Positions 37,632 to 47,134 of a stretch of 64,000 nucleotides of DNA are shown in pieces. The stretch's first letter is position 1; each line of letters starts with the position of its first letter. The notes under the pieces are model-generated. The model had not been told where the DNA came from. It worked only from the letters and a program-made list of their open reading frames with translations, and searched no databases. The DNA comes from CAVQBP01 sp963782475 (GTDB taxonomy: Bacteria > Bacteroidota > Ignavibacteria > Ignavibacteriales > Ignavibacteriaceae), in contig CAWAJW010000009.1 of assembly GCA_963782475.1 (NCBI GenBank), positions 13,561 to 77,560 on the forward strand. Direction: 5' to 3'. Made by a program: the position numbers and the translations under genes.

Positions 37632-40600
37632 TTAGAAACCTTCAACAAAATTGAATTGCCACAACCATTTTTTACCCGGCCTATCCATCGGATGCACATA
37701 ATCAAGTTCACCGACAGCAAAGCCGAATAAATTCATTCTGAGAACTAGTCCATAACTGCTTATACCTTTTTTACTACCGCCGAAAAGTGAAATTTTTTCA
37801 CCACTTGACCATGCAAATCCTGCATCATAAAAAGCTCCAAAATCTATCGGTAAAAAGCCATAATATCCGCTTCCAATTCCCAAAACCCCTAAAAGCGGGA
37901 ATCTAAGTTCAAAGTTGGCAATTAACATCCTGCTTCCGGTTAACCTGTTATACAAATTAGAATAGTACGATGTATCGGATGTATATTCACCGGCACTTAT
38001 GGAATTATAATCATAACCTCTAACGAGTCCCGGGTAACCCAAATATAAGGGGCTTAAACGGTAATCTTGTGCATCTTTTCCATATCTTCCGTAATGAAGG
38101 ATTCTGCCGGCCAATGTGAAAGGTCTTATGGGCATTATATAATGCCTGTAATCAGCTAATACTTCAAAAAAGTTTAATGAACCGAAAGTCGGATCAACTT
38201 CAAGCCTGTACCTTTGACCAATAAGAGGAGCAGTTGCACCGAAAAAGCTATTATCAAAGACTAAAGCTGCGCCGCCGGAACCAAGATTTAGTGACGGACC
38301 TAATGACATATCCTTTGTTTCATTAACTAATATAGCGCCTGTATTAGCTGAAATTGCAGTTGTTTGAACTTCATTTAAAAAAGAAATATTGTTGAAGCCG
38401 CCGGAAAATTCTACTCTTAAATCCCTGCTAAAAGGATAGGATAGTAAACCGGTAACACCTCTTTCGGTTTCCCGTAATAAAATTTGCCGCTGGACGTAAG
38501 CAGGCTCATTATAAACATTCTCCAAAGATGTAGTATAATAATAATAATTATATGGAGTCTGCTGAATTATTCCTCCGTAACTCCATCTGTGTGCAGTATT
38601 AAAATAACCTACTAAAGCAGAAATATCAGTAAACTTAAAGGAACCTAATGTCTGAACTTGAAGGCCTGTTACAAGATTATGATTTCCGAGCATATCGCTC
38701 CAATATAAGGAGACACCTCCCCCTACATATGTTCCAAACATATCGGTACCTATGCCCGCATTGGTTTGAGCAGCTCCTATTAATGATAATGATGCATCAT
38801 AACCGGAGTAAGTAAATGTTGAATCAGCGGGTAACCCGATTTCAGGATTTTTAAGATTATCAACAACAAGTTTATGATCATCCCTGTTTTGCGGAGGCAG
38901 AACACCCGGTTCATATTTATAAAATGTGGTTAAGCTGTCTTTTGATGAAAGAGCACCGGCAGAGTCGATAGAATAGATATTATAATTTCCTTTTTCGTAA
39001 ACGCTGTATACCAATTTATTAATATTTCTTGCTACTGATATTGCAGGGCTTATATCCGTGATACCGCTAATTCCTCCATATAGATTTGTTACCTGAATAA
39101 TTTTATTATCGGTTAAATCAAGTTTATAAAGATTATTGATCCCGTTCCGGTTAGAAATAAAATATATGCTTTTTCCATCCGGCGTCCACTGCGGATTTAT
39201 ATTCTTGGCATTGTCGAAACTATAAAGTGAATCTATTTTTTTTGTTTGAAAATCCATTACTGCAAGACGGTAATTTCCAAAATCCAAATTTGAAAGATTT
39301 GTACTAAACCTATCGGTAACAAAAACGATTTTTCTACCGTCAGGCGACCATGACGGCTGCATTTCAGCATAAGCATCGTTTGTAAGGTTTGTCAGACTAT
39401 CCGAGGCAATATTATAAAGAAATAAATTTGATAAACCATTACTCAAGCCGGAAAATATAATATATTTATTATCTGGCGACCATGCAGGATCAAATATTTC
39501 TCCAATTTTAGGAAAGCGGAATTCATGCTCAATGTCTCCGGTTTCTATATTTAAGATTGATAAAACCGGGCGGCCTTTTTCTTCGGCGGAAAAGAGGAAT
39601 CTTTTTCCTTCCGAATCCCATGTCCCGGTAGAATTTATAAATTCCAAATTTTGGAGATGAGAATTTAAAGCAGTGCTTAGGATTGTCCTCTTGATCTTAC
39701 CGGACTCCGCATCTGCTAAAAAGATATCAATTGAAAAAAGATTCCTTGACGAAAAGAATACCAGATTTTTCCCGTCAGGACTTAACACCGGCGAAACATT
39801 TAGAGCAGTTTCTTTCCCCTTGGCTTTAATTAGAACTTTGCCATAATCTGATGGTCTTAATGTAACATTATAAAGCGAATCATATTGTTTATGAATAGCC
39901 TTATGCCATTCAGTCGAAAGTGTATCTGTTGAAATTTGGAGCACACTATCTATAGCTTTATCGATATCTCCAAAGAAAGCAGCCCGCCTTAAAAGTTTAC
40001 CGAGAATCCTATCGCCCCATCTCCCTGTTATATAAGCTAATAATGCCTGACCATACCTGTATGGGAAATATTTGTTTGTATTTTCCAGATCAGAAATATC
40101 GGGTAATTTTTCAAGAGCTGCTTCACGCATCCACATTGAGGTGAAAGGATCATTCGGGCCTAAAGAGAGATATTCGGCCATACCTTCAACAAACCAAAGC
40201 GGCAGCCTTTCCAGCGCAGGCATATTAGGATTCCCGTTTCCGCGGCCATGCCGACCTGTTATATCGTACTGGAATGCATGTACCAGCTCGTGCCCGATAA
40301 CATGATCAGTCTCTTTAAGCGGACCTGCAAACGGCATCGTAATTCTTCTTAAAAGGGGTTCAGTAAATCCGCCTGTGCCTTGTCCAATTATACCCTGCGT
40401 AACATTTGTTTCCGAAAATTGAGGAAAACTGGCATAAAGTATTAGCGGCTGCTTTCCATTTAATGTATCTTCAAAAACAAGGCGATGTCGCGTATACCAG
40501 CGTTCTGCCATCTTTGCAGCATATTGAACACCGTCAGTTTCTTCAGGGTAATAATAGATATCGAAATGTTCAGTGTGTAATTCTTTAAAGTTAAAGTTAG

Positions 40601-40709
40601 TATAATTTACTTTGTTTTGTCCGAAATATTGTGCTCTTGTTTCATTAAATGAAAAAAGGAAAGTAAGAATAAAAATTGTATAAAATGAATCTAAAATAAT
40701 TTTCCGCAT
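37632..40709 (-). CDS. Exported gluzincin-TolB propeller-outer-membrane barrel protein
   Basis: 1025 aa. The signal peptide ends near residue 26 (ETRAQYFG). A peptidase-MA-like domain (about 35-280) has the zinc site GHELVHAFQYD (about 141) and a second Glu in VEGMAEYLS. A TolB/PD40 beta-propeller (about 290-620) has repeats such as SPDGKNLVFFSSRN, SPDNKYIIFSG, SPDGRKIVFVTD and TPDGKSIYFISN. The C-terminal third (about 660-1025) is an Omp85/surface-antigen-like beta-barrel, ending in aromatic Phe (NFVEGF). It probably sits in the outer membrane with the protease and propeller in the periplasm or at the surface. Its substrate is unknown. Such chimeras occur in Ignavibacteria and relatives. Confidence 0.85.
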   Translation of the reverse strand: MRKIILDSFYTIFILTFLFSFNETRAQYFGQNKVNYTNFNFKELHTEHFDIYYYPEETDGVQYAAKMAERWYTRHRLVFEDTLNGKQPLILYASFPQFSETNVTQGIIGQGTGGFTEPLLRRITMPFAGPLKETDHVIGHELVHAFQYDITGRHGRGNGNPNMPALERLPLWFVEGMAEYLSLGPNDPFTSMWMREAALEKLPDISDLENTNKYFPYRYGQALLAYITGRWGDRILGKLLRRAAFFGDIDKAIDSVLQISTDTLSTEWHKAIHKQYDSLYNVTLRPSDYGKVLIKAKGKETALNVSPVLSPDGKNLVFFSSRNLFSIDIFLADAESGKIKRTILSTALNSHLQNLEFINSTGTWDSEGKRFLFSAEEKGRPVLSILNIETGDIEHEFRFPKIGEIFDPAWSPDNKYIIFSGLSNGLSNLFLYNIASDSLTNLTNDAYAEMQPSWSPDGRKIVFVTDRFSTNLSNLDFGNYRLAVMDFQTKKIDSLYSFDNAKNINPQWTPDGKSIYFISNRNGINNLYKLDLTDNKIIQVTNLYGGISGITDISPAISVARNINKLVYSVYEKGNYNIYSIDSAGALSSKDSLTTFYKYEPGVLPPQNRDDHKLVVDNLKNPEIGLPADSTFTYSGYDASLSLIGAAQTNAGIGTDMFGTYVGGGVSLYWSDMLGNHNLVTGLQVQTLGSFKFTDISALVGYFNTAHRWSYGGIIQQTPYNYYYYTTSLENVYNEPAYVQRQILLRETERGVTGLLSYPFSRDLRVEFSGGFNNISFLNEVQTTAISANTGAILVNETKDMSLGPSLNLGSGGAALVFDNSFFGATAPLIGQRYRLEVDPTFGSLNFFEVLADYRHYIMPIRPFTLAGRILHYGRYGKDAQDYRLSPLYLGYPGLVRGYDYNSISAGEYTSDTSYYSNLYNRLTGSRMLIANFELRFPLLGVLGIGSGYYGFLPIDFGAFYDAGFAWSSGEKISLFGGSKKGISSYGLVLRMNLFGFAVGELDYVHPMDRPGKKWLWQFNFVEGF

Positions 40710-41308
40710 TATTTTGCCTTTGATTAGGACGGCATTTTTAGAAAGTTGCTTTTATGCCAATAAATTTTTTTTATTGAACGGACTTTTACCCTCAGAATAT
40801 CTTTTTTTAAGATTGAAATTTAATCTTCATTTCTTGATTAAACTTTTAGACAAATAATATAAAATTCCGGTTTAAATGAAAATGGGTTTAATGACCGGAA
40901 TGTTAATAACGTCACCGATAAATATAAAAAAGTTCGAAGAATAAAATCTTACCGGTTTAATTAAACTTGAATTTTAATACGTGAAAGTAAAAGTAATTCC
41001 TATTTGAAAAATATAACTTATTTATTTACTTGCAGTTAATGCTTATCACAAAAATAGAGTAAAATTATTTCCGCTCAAGTTTTAACTATACATATAGTAT
41101 TGCTTATGTAATAAAGATGACCAAAAAAAAGCATAACCCGGCTAAGAAAAACCTTTTTTTTTGGATGATTATAATATGTAACTCCAAAACAGAATATATT
41201 CTATGACATTATTATGAGGAGTTTTTGCTTAATTTGCAGAATATTTTTTGAGGTTCATTCAATTGATCACTAAATTATATATAAGTAATTTTGCAAATAG
41301 GAGAATTT
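40710..41308. other. Intergenic between divergent genes
   Basis: About 600 very AT-rich bases. No coding frame or strong hairpin was found. It must hold the promoters of the large minus-strand gene and of the DUF4404 gene, but no site is clear enough to mark. AGGAG stands before the ATG at 41309. Confidence 0.5.
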
Positions 41309-41581
41309 ATGAACAAAAAACAATTACGACAGGAATTAGAAAACTTTAATGAAAAGTTAGAAAAGAAACAAAACATCGATCACGATCTTAAAAACAATTT
41401 GAAGCAGTTGATGCAAGACATATCCGGTTTTCTTGACAACTCAGAAGAAGTTTCAAGTGAAGAGAAGGATAGCCTGGCTGAAAGCATAAAAGAAGCCGAA
41501 ATGAATTTTGAAACAAAACATCCGGAGTTATCCGAGTCATTAAATATTATTTTTCATACCCTCAGTAATATGGGTATTTGA
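41309..41581 (+). CDS. DUF4404-family small protein
   Basis: 90 aa from the ATG at 41309, chosen for the AGGAG about 7 bases upstream; an in-frame extension by 6 codons lacks a ribosome site. It is an acidic, all-helical, coiled-coil-like protein (NKKQLRQELENFNEKLEKKQ at the start, PELSESLNIIFHTLSNMGI at the end) that matches the DUF4404 pattern. Its function is unknown. Confidence 0.75.
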   Translation: MNKKQLRQELENFNEKLEKKQNIDHDLKNNLKQLMQDISGFLDNSEEVSSEEKDSLAESIKEAEMNFETKHPELSESLNIIFHTLSNMGI

Positions 41582-41584
41582 TTT

Positions 41585-42120
41585 TTGAAAACATATCTAA
41601 CATCTTTTTTTAACCATTTTACCTTAGTTCAGCTATTAACCCGTTATTAAATAAGAGGAGCATTTTACAGGGAGCATTAATATACTCTATCGGGGATACT
41701 ATTGCTGCCTTGATAATAAATGATTTTTCTATCGGAAGATTATTAGGCATTTTATTTTTAGGAGGTTTTGTTTATGCTTTGGAAATTCCAAAATATTTAA
41801 AGTGGCTCAGCAATAAATTTTATAAAGATGAAGTATATTCCAAGATTATAAGTACAATATTATTTACATTATATTTTAATCCTTTATGGATTGCAAGACA
41901 TTTATTGATCTTAAATTTATTTGAAGGAAATTTTAGCCAGATAAATTGGGATTTGCTGCGAATAGGCTTCAATTCATTTGCTTATAGTTTCTTTTTTACT
42001 TTACCTGTTAATTACATTATAATAAATAAAATACATAAAAAATGGAAATTTGCTGTTACCGCAGTTTTTTCAAGTTCAATGGCTGTTTTTTATGCACTTA
42101 GCGAGGTGATATTTAAATGA
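41585..42120 (+). CDS. Hypothetical membrane protein, probable frame break near its start
   Basis: The clean part is 136 aa (41710-42120), but the same frame is open further upstream with RSILQGALIYSIGDTIAALI from about 41660. A TTG at 41585 opens KTYLTSFFNHFTLVQLL, which joins it if an indel near 41640-41650 is repaired. The repaired product is about 178 aa with four membrane segments. The layout (LQGALIYSIGDT, then membrane segments and a basic linker) recalls Mpv17/PMP22-like proteins, but the similarity is only suggestive. Its stop overlaps the rdgB start (ATGA). Confidence 0.55.
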
Positions 42121-42705
42121 AAAGAAAATTTATTTTTGCATCCAAAAATGAAGGTAAGATAAAGGAAGTGAAAAAAATACTTGACGGAATTGATCTGGAA
42201 TTGGTTTCCCTGCTTGATCTAAATGATCTTTCTGAAATTGATGAATCGGGTATTACCTTTGAAGAGAATGCAAGGATTAAAGCAGCGGAGGTTTTTAAAA
42301 AATATAAGATTCCGGTCGATTGCAGATGATTCGGGATTATCCGTGGAACAGCTTTTTGGTGCGCCCGGTGTTTATTCTGCACGATACGCGGGTTTAGGTG
42401 CAAATGATGATGACAATAATAGAAAGCTTATAAGAGAATTGGAAAAATTCAATGAACCGCACCATGCAAAATATATTTGTTTTGCAGTATATTATGACGG
42501 TGAAAGCTTCAGGATCTCCAACGGAGAAGTTAAGGGAATAATTATTAAAGAACCGAGAGGTCAAAATGGATTTGGTTATGATCCTTTTTTTATCCCGGAT
42601 GGATATAATTTAACTATGGGAGAATTATCATTAAAGGAAAAAAATAAAATCAGTCACCGGTCAAAAGCATTTAATAATTTGAAAGAACTCTTAAACTTTA
42701 GGTAA
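42117..42705 (+). CDS. rdgB: XTP/dITP diphosphatase (RdgB/HAM1), one frameshift
   Basis: It starts KRKFIFASKNEGKIKEVKKI, the SxNxxK substrate motif of HAM1 proteins, and continues through FEENARIKAA. It breaks near 42318: KIPV should run directly into IADDSGLSVEQL, and one extra base lies between them. It then continues with GVYSARYAG, GFGYDPFF and SHRSKAF. The repaired length is about 195 aa, normal for the family. The enzyme removes non-canonical purine triphosphates. The ATGA overlap with the upstream gene indicates coupling. Confidence 0.9.
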
Positions 42706-42710
42706 TATTT

Positions 42711-43428
42711 ATGAAATCAGTTATTGTCTCAACTTTTTGTTTAGTGTTAGTAATATTTATTATTAGCTCATGTAAAAAAAATAGTAACCCAGTAAGTGCA
42801 GGTAATATTGATAACAGTAATTATTTCCCTTCAACTGCTGGAAGCAGTTATAAATATAATTTTGAAAGAATCCAATCTGACCGGAGATCAAATAACCGGA
42901 ACCAGAGATACAAAATATGAGAATACCGATCAAAGAGGCGGTATATATATGTTGCAGGTTGATTCAGTTTCAACTATTGATTCGAAAAATGTATATAATT
43001 CCTTTTTTAGAAAAACTGATGCAGGAATATATTATTATCTGGATACAACCGGTTTTTCCGAAAATCTTCCGCCGGAATATGTATCATATATCCCTTATTT
43101 AAAAATTGATCAGGAAATGCTACTTTTTTCAACTCCTCTTCAGGATGGAAAAAATTGGCCGGTTTTTAAGGTTAACCTTGAAGAGGGGATTACTGTAACA
43201 GTAGTTGATGTAGAAGCAAAATTTTTGGGTAAAGAAAATATTGCATTAAATTTGAATTCAGGGACAATAACCAGGGAAGCAGCAAAAATAGAATATTCAT
43301 TTTCATTAATAAATCCTATTACTCAATCCAGGCAGACTGTAACGGCTGACGGATGGTTTGTCGCAGATATCGGAGCCAGTAAAATGGGAGGGGAACAGCC
43401 TTTTATTAAATGTTTTTACCAGGAATGA
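42711..43428 (+). CDS. Hypothetical lipoprotein, one frameshift
   Basis: The ATG at 42711 gives a lipoprotein signal ending IISSC. The first frame runs to YKYNFER near 42870. The continuation SNLTGDQITGTRDTKYEN is in the next frame, and removing one base joins them. The repaired length is about 238 aa. The mature part is beta-rich with no recognised domain. It follows rdgB by 5 bases and so lies in the same operon. It is probably an outer-membrane or periplasmic lipoprotein of unknown role. Confidence 0.7.
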
Positions 43429-43503
43429 AATAAATTTTTCAGATTCAACAAGTACCGGTTCCGAGAATCTTGTTTCTTATAATATCAAATAAAAGAGTTC
43501 TTT

Positions 43504-44214
43504 TTATTTTGTTGCAATTATTGTTTGCGCAATTCCGAATGTCAGATCGAATTTTTCTATTTTTTTAAATCCTGAATTTGAAAGAAGTTTTTCCAGATCA
43601 ACTTTTTCATCAAACTCTTCAACTGATTTCGGCAGGTAATTATATGCATCCCTGTCCCCGGAAATTATTCCTCCCACAACCGGCAGTATCTTTTTAAAAT
43701 ATAAAGTATATAATTTCCTTAAAATAAAATTTGAAGGGAGCCGGAATTCCAGAATGGTTGCTTTCCCATTTTCTTTTAAAACATTATGAAACGAATCAAA
43801 TCCCTTCTGGATATCATAAAAATTTCTCACGCCGAAGGCTACTATTACATTTGTAACAGATTCATTTTTCAACGGAATATTTTCCGCAACCATTTGCACA
43901 TTTTTTCCTGCAATCCAGCTGCTTTTCTTGATAAAAAGCTTCAGCATATTTATTGAAAAATCCGCACCGATAATATTGTCAACGCCGGAACGTTTTGCTT
44001 CAATTGCAAAATCACCTGTTCCGCAAGCGACATCCAATAAAACGGAGTCTGGAGAAAGTCCTGTTAATTTTAAAGCTTTTTTTCTCCAATAATAATCGGT
44101 GCCAAAACTTAATAAATGATTAAGAAGATCATACCTGAATGCGATCGATTCAAATATCCTTCTTACTTGAATTTTCTTATCCCTGTTTTTACTAATATTA
44201 TTATCCATAAACAT
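43504..44214 (-). CDS. ubiE: Demethylmenaquinone/ubiquinone methyltransferase
   Basis: 236 aa from the ATG at 44214 (another ATG at 44208); longer starts would run into the PAP2 gene. SAM motifs are VLLDVACGTGDFAI, IIGADFSINML and VIVAFGVRNFYD, which is diagnostic for UbiE/MenG. It ends FGIAQTIIATK. The enzyme C-methylates the quinone ring at the last step of menaquinone synthesis, which fits a group that uses menaquinone. It starts 5 bases after the PAP2 stop. Confidence 0.93.
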   Translation of the reverse strand: MFMDNNISKNRDKKIQVRRIFESIAFRYDLLNHLLSFGTDYYWRKKALKLTGLSPDSVLLDVACGTGDFAIEAKRSGVDNIIGADFSINMLKLFIKKSSWIAGKNVQMVAENIPLKNESVTNVIVAFGVRNFYDIQKGFDSFHNVLKENGKATILEFRLPSNFILRKLYTLYFKKILPVVGGIISGDRDAYNYLPKSVEEFDEKVDLEKLLSNSGFKKIEKFDLTFGIAQTIIATK

Positions 44215-44219
44215 CTGAT

Positions 44220-45074
44220 TCAATACTTGCCATATTCGAATTCTTCCGCGCCGACTTTTCTCTGCCACCAGTTAAAAATATATTTGCCGGACCAGACAGA
44301 GAATATCATAAATATTAAACCCCCGATAAGATCAATTACATAGTGATACCATAAATATACTGTTGCAAAAATTAATAAAGTTCCGACCGGAACAAGAAAA
44401 TATCTTGATCTGCTTTTTAGTTTTATTGACAGATAAATTACAATTAATGTAATCATTGTATGGCCGCTCGGGAATACATCTCTTTGAACAATTTCAGCAG
44501 GATGTGGAATGCCGGGAGGTATTGACTCGCCAATATTAACCAGATCTCTTAAATAATTTGTTAACCAGATTCCCGGCAGTTCAACATTAATATTACTGAA
44601 ATTATGCAGAGTAAAGCGGGGCCCAACTCCCGGAAGAGCGAAATAGCCGAGGTAAGAAAGAAAAAATCCATAAATAATAGAAAATGCTGCAAAATCGACT
44701 GCCATATATCTTTTATTTCTTAAAAGAGCCAGAGCGAGAATAATCGGTAAAAAATAAAAAAGACCGTATACTATCTGCAGAATTTCGGTTAATACCGGGT
44801 TAGTAAACTGCTGAAGCCATTGAGTCGGATTCACTCCGAAAATCCAATGATCAATTTTTATAAAAAGCTGATCATAATCTTTCATTCTTATAGGGTGGAT
44901 CAAATAGTACAGTTCTTTAAAAGTAAAAAGTATTAATGGAGCTATGTACCAGTAATGTACTATCCGCCAAAAACGGTTATGATATTTATCTTCAAAATAA
45001 CTTAACGCAAAAGCAAACAGTATTATAAAAGAATCGATAAAAATAAAAAACAGCGGTGTTGGTAATTCTGTCAT
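44220..45074 (-). CDS. PAP2-superfamily membrane phosphatase/transferase
   Basis: 284 aa with about six membrane segments. PAP2 motif C2 is visible as PSGHTMITL and C3 as YHYVIDLIGG. Motif C1 is not obvious, which together with the length suggests the AUR1/inositol-phosphorylceramide-synthase-like branch. It probably acts on lipid phosphates. It is followed at 5 bases by ubiE. Confidence 0.85.
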   Translation of the reverse strand: MTELPTPLFFIFIDSFIILFAFALSYFEDKYHNRFWRIVHYWYIAPLILFTFKELYYLIHPIRMKDYDQLFIKIDHWIFGVNPTQWLQQFTNPVLTEILQIVYGLFYFLPIILALALLRNKRYMAVDFAAFSIIYGFFLSYLGYFALPGVGPRFTLHNFSNINVELPGIWLTNYLRDLVNIGESIPPGIPHPAEIVQRDVFPSGHTMITLIVIYLSIKLKSRSRYFLVPVGTLLIFATVYLWYHYVIDLIGGLIFMIFSVWSGKYIFNWWQRKVGAEEFEYGKY

Positions 45075-45198
45075 AAAATAGAATATTTATAATAATTAAG
45101 AAGATGAAGAAAACAACAACAACTAGATCAAAAGCTTTAAGGTTACGTACGAAAGATTTTATTCTATGCATTCTACGAAATTGGGATATAAATTAGCA

Positions 45199-46002
45199 TC
45201 ATTTTAGATTTAGCTGATTGTTAAAATATTTCGATAATTTTTTAAAATCATCTACATCAAGCTGTTCGGCTCGTAAAGAAAGATTTATCCCGGAGGATTC
45301 AAAATCAAAATCTTTTAATCCCACAGTTACAAGATTATTACTGAATGAATTTCTTAAAGTTTTTCTCCTATTTCCAAAAGCTGCTTTTACAATCTTTATA
45401 AAAAGCATCTGTTCTTCTTTTGTTTCTTTTAATTCTTTAAAGAAAATATGAACTAAAGATGAAAATACTTTCGGCTTCGGGTAGAAAACATTTGGTGAGA
45501 TTCTAAAACAATGTTTAATTTCGGAAAAATAGTTAAGCAGAATTGAAAGAATTCCATAATCTTTCGTTCCTTTTTTTGCAAGCATTCTATTCGCTACTTC
45601 CGTTTGAACCATAATAACGGAATCGGAAATAATTGAATTATTTTCAATCATCTTAAAGATTATTGAGGAAGTGAGATTATATGGAATATTCCCTACAATT
45701 CGTAGTTTATTTTTTGGATTTATATTGAACCTGTATAAATCAAGATTTAAAAAATCATCATTTATTAAATTTATTTGCGGGAATTGTTTCGAAAGGTTTT
45801 CAATTACTCTTTTATCTATTTCGACGGCTGTTAAATATGGAGTAAAACGGGTTAATTTTTCTGTTAGAGAACCTAAACCGGGTCCGATTTCCAATAAATT
45901 ATCATTCAGCTGGGGATTAATCTCTTTGACTATATTATTTAATATATTTTGATCATTTATGTAGTTTTGACCAAATCTTTTTAACGGTTTTATTTTTTCC
46001 AT
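45199..46002 (-). CDS. rsmA: 16S rRNA adenine dimethyltransferase
   Basis: 267 aa. Family motifs are KRFGQNYINDQNI, LLEIGPGLGSLTEKL, NIPYNLTSSIIFKM (the catalytic NxPY) and YPKPKVFSSLVHI. The enzyme dimethylates two adjacent adenines in helix 45 of 16S rRNA. The length and ends are normal. It is transcribed towards the PAP2 gene with a 124-base gap. Confidence 0.95.
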   Translation of the reverse strand: MEKIKPLKRFGQNYINDQNILNNIVKEINPQLNDNLLEIGPGLGSLTEKLTRFTPYLTAVEIDKRVIENLSKQFPQINLINDDFLNLDLYRFNINPKNKLRIVGNIPYNLTSSIIFKMIENNSIISDSVIMVQTEVANRMLAKKGTKDYGILSILLNYFSEIKHCFRISPNVFYPKPKVFSSLVHIFFKELKETKEEQMLFIKIVKAAFGNRRKTLRNSFSNNLVTVGLKDFDFESSGINLSLRAEQLDVDDFKKLSKYFNNQLNLK

Positions 46003-46125
46003 TTTTTAAATTTATAGATTATGAGCGATATAAACAATTTAAAATAAAGTTAAAATGATTGAGCTTTGGAAAAGTATTAAAATATTTCTAATTTTTTATA
46101 TTAAGATTTTGTTAAATAAATTGAC

Positions 46126-47109
46126 ATGGAGGTTAAACTGGGTAAAGATTTTATTATCAGTGTGGATATGGGAGGAACCAAGATTCTTGCTTCGGCTTTA
46201 AATTCTAAAGATGGAATTTTTGCAAAAATAAAAACACCAACAAAATCCAATTCGTCGAATAAAGAATATGTTGAAAGCCTTTCTTCAATAGTTAAAGATC
46301 TGGTTAAAGAAAAATAATTTTAATAAAGAAAATGTAAAAGCAGTATGTATCGGCATACCCGGCTCATTAAATCCTTATACCGGGGTAGTAAACCTTGCGC
46401 CAAATCTCGGTATAAAAGACTATAATTTAAAGGAAAAGCTTCAAAAAGAGCTCAACTTCCCTGTTTTATTGGAAAATGATGTAAATATGGGCGGATTAGG
46501 CGTTAAAAATTTTGGGATTGGTAAAAAATCAAAAAATATGCTTGCAGTTTTTATCGGTACAGGTATAGGAGGAGCATTATTTTTTGATAATAAAATTTAT
46601 AGAGGCTCCAATTTTGTTGCCGGCGAAATTGGGCATGTTGTTGTACAAAAAAATGGACCTGTTTGCGGCTGCGGAAATAGAGGATGCTTTGAAGCAGTTG
46701 CCAGCAGAACCGCAATTGTAAAAAAAATTGAAGCAAGTATGAAGCATGATAAAAAAAGTATCTTAAACAAGCTTGTAAAACCGGGAGAAAAAATAAAAAG
46801 TAAAGCACTTGCCGCTGCAGTTACAGCAAAATGATCCTGTTGTAATCAAGCATATTTCCGATGAATGTGAAACTATAGGGATGGTTTTAGCGAATATTGC
46901 AAATTTATTAAATCTTGATATGATTGTTCTTGGCGGCGGATTAATTGAAGCGCTTAGTGATTTTATGATCCCGCATATTAAAGAAGCTTTTAAGATTCAT
47001 GCGTTAAAAGAAAGCTGCAAAAGATTTAAAGATTGTTGCTTCGGAACTAGGTGATGATGCTGCAATTTACGGCGGTTTGGCTATGGCGGAAGAATTTTTA
47101 GGAGATTAA
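46126..47109 (+). CDS. ROK-family sugar kinase (glucokinase-like), three frame breaks
   Basis: The frame starts at ATG 46126 with IISVDMGGTKILASAL (phosphate loop). Break 1 is in an A-run near 46310, joining to CIGIPGSLNPYTG. Then come LLENDVNMGGLG, FIGTGIGGALFF and the zinc site GHVVVQKNGPVCGCGNRGCF with EAVASRTAI. Break 2 is near 46816-46818 and break 3 near 47016-47018, each repaired by removing the G of a TGC. The end reads IVASELGDDAAIYGG. The repaired length is about 326 aa, normal for ROK kinases. It phosphorylates a hexose, probably glucose; the exact sugar is uncertain. Confidence 0.88.
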
Positions 47110-47134
47110 GGTTTAGCTAACTTGTATCAAGTAA

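Noticed and set aside
44215..44268. Longer UbiE start inside the PAP2 gene
   Set aside because: The extra residues do not match UbiE, and good ATG starts lie at 44214 and 44208 just after the PAP2 stop.
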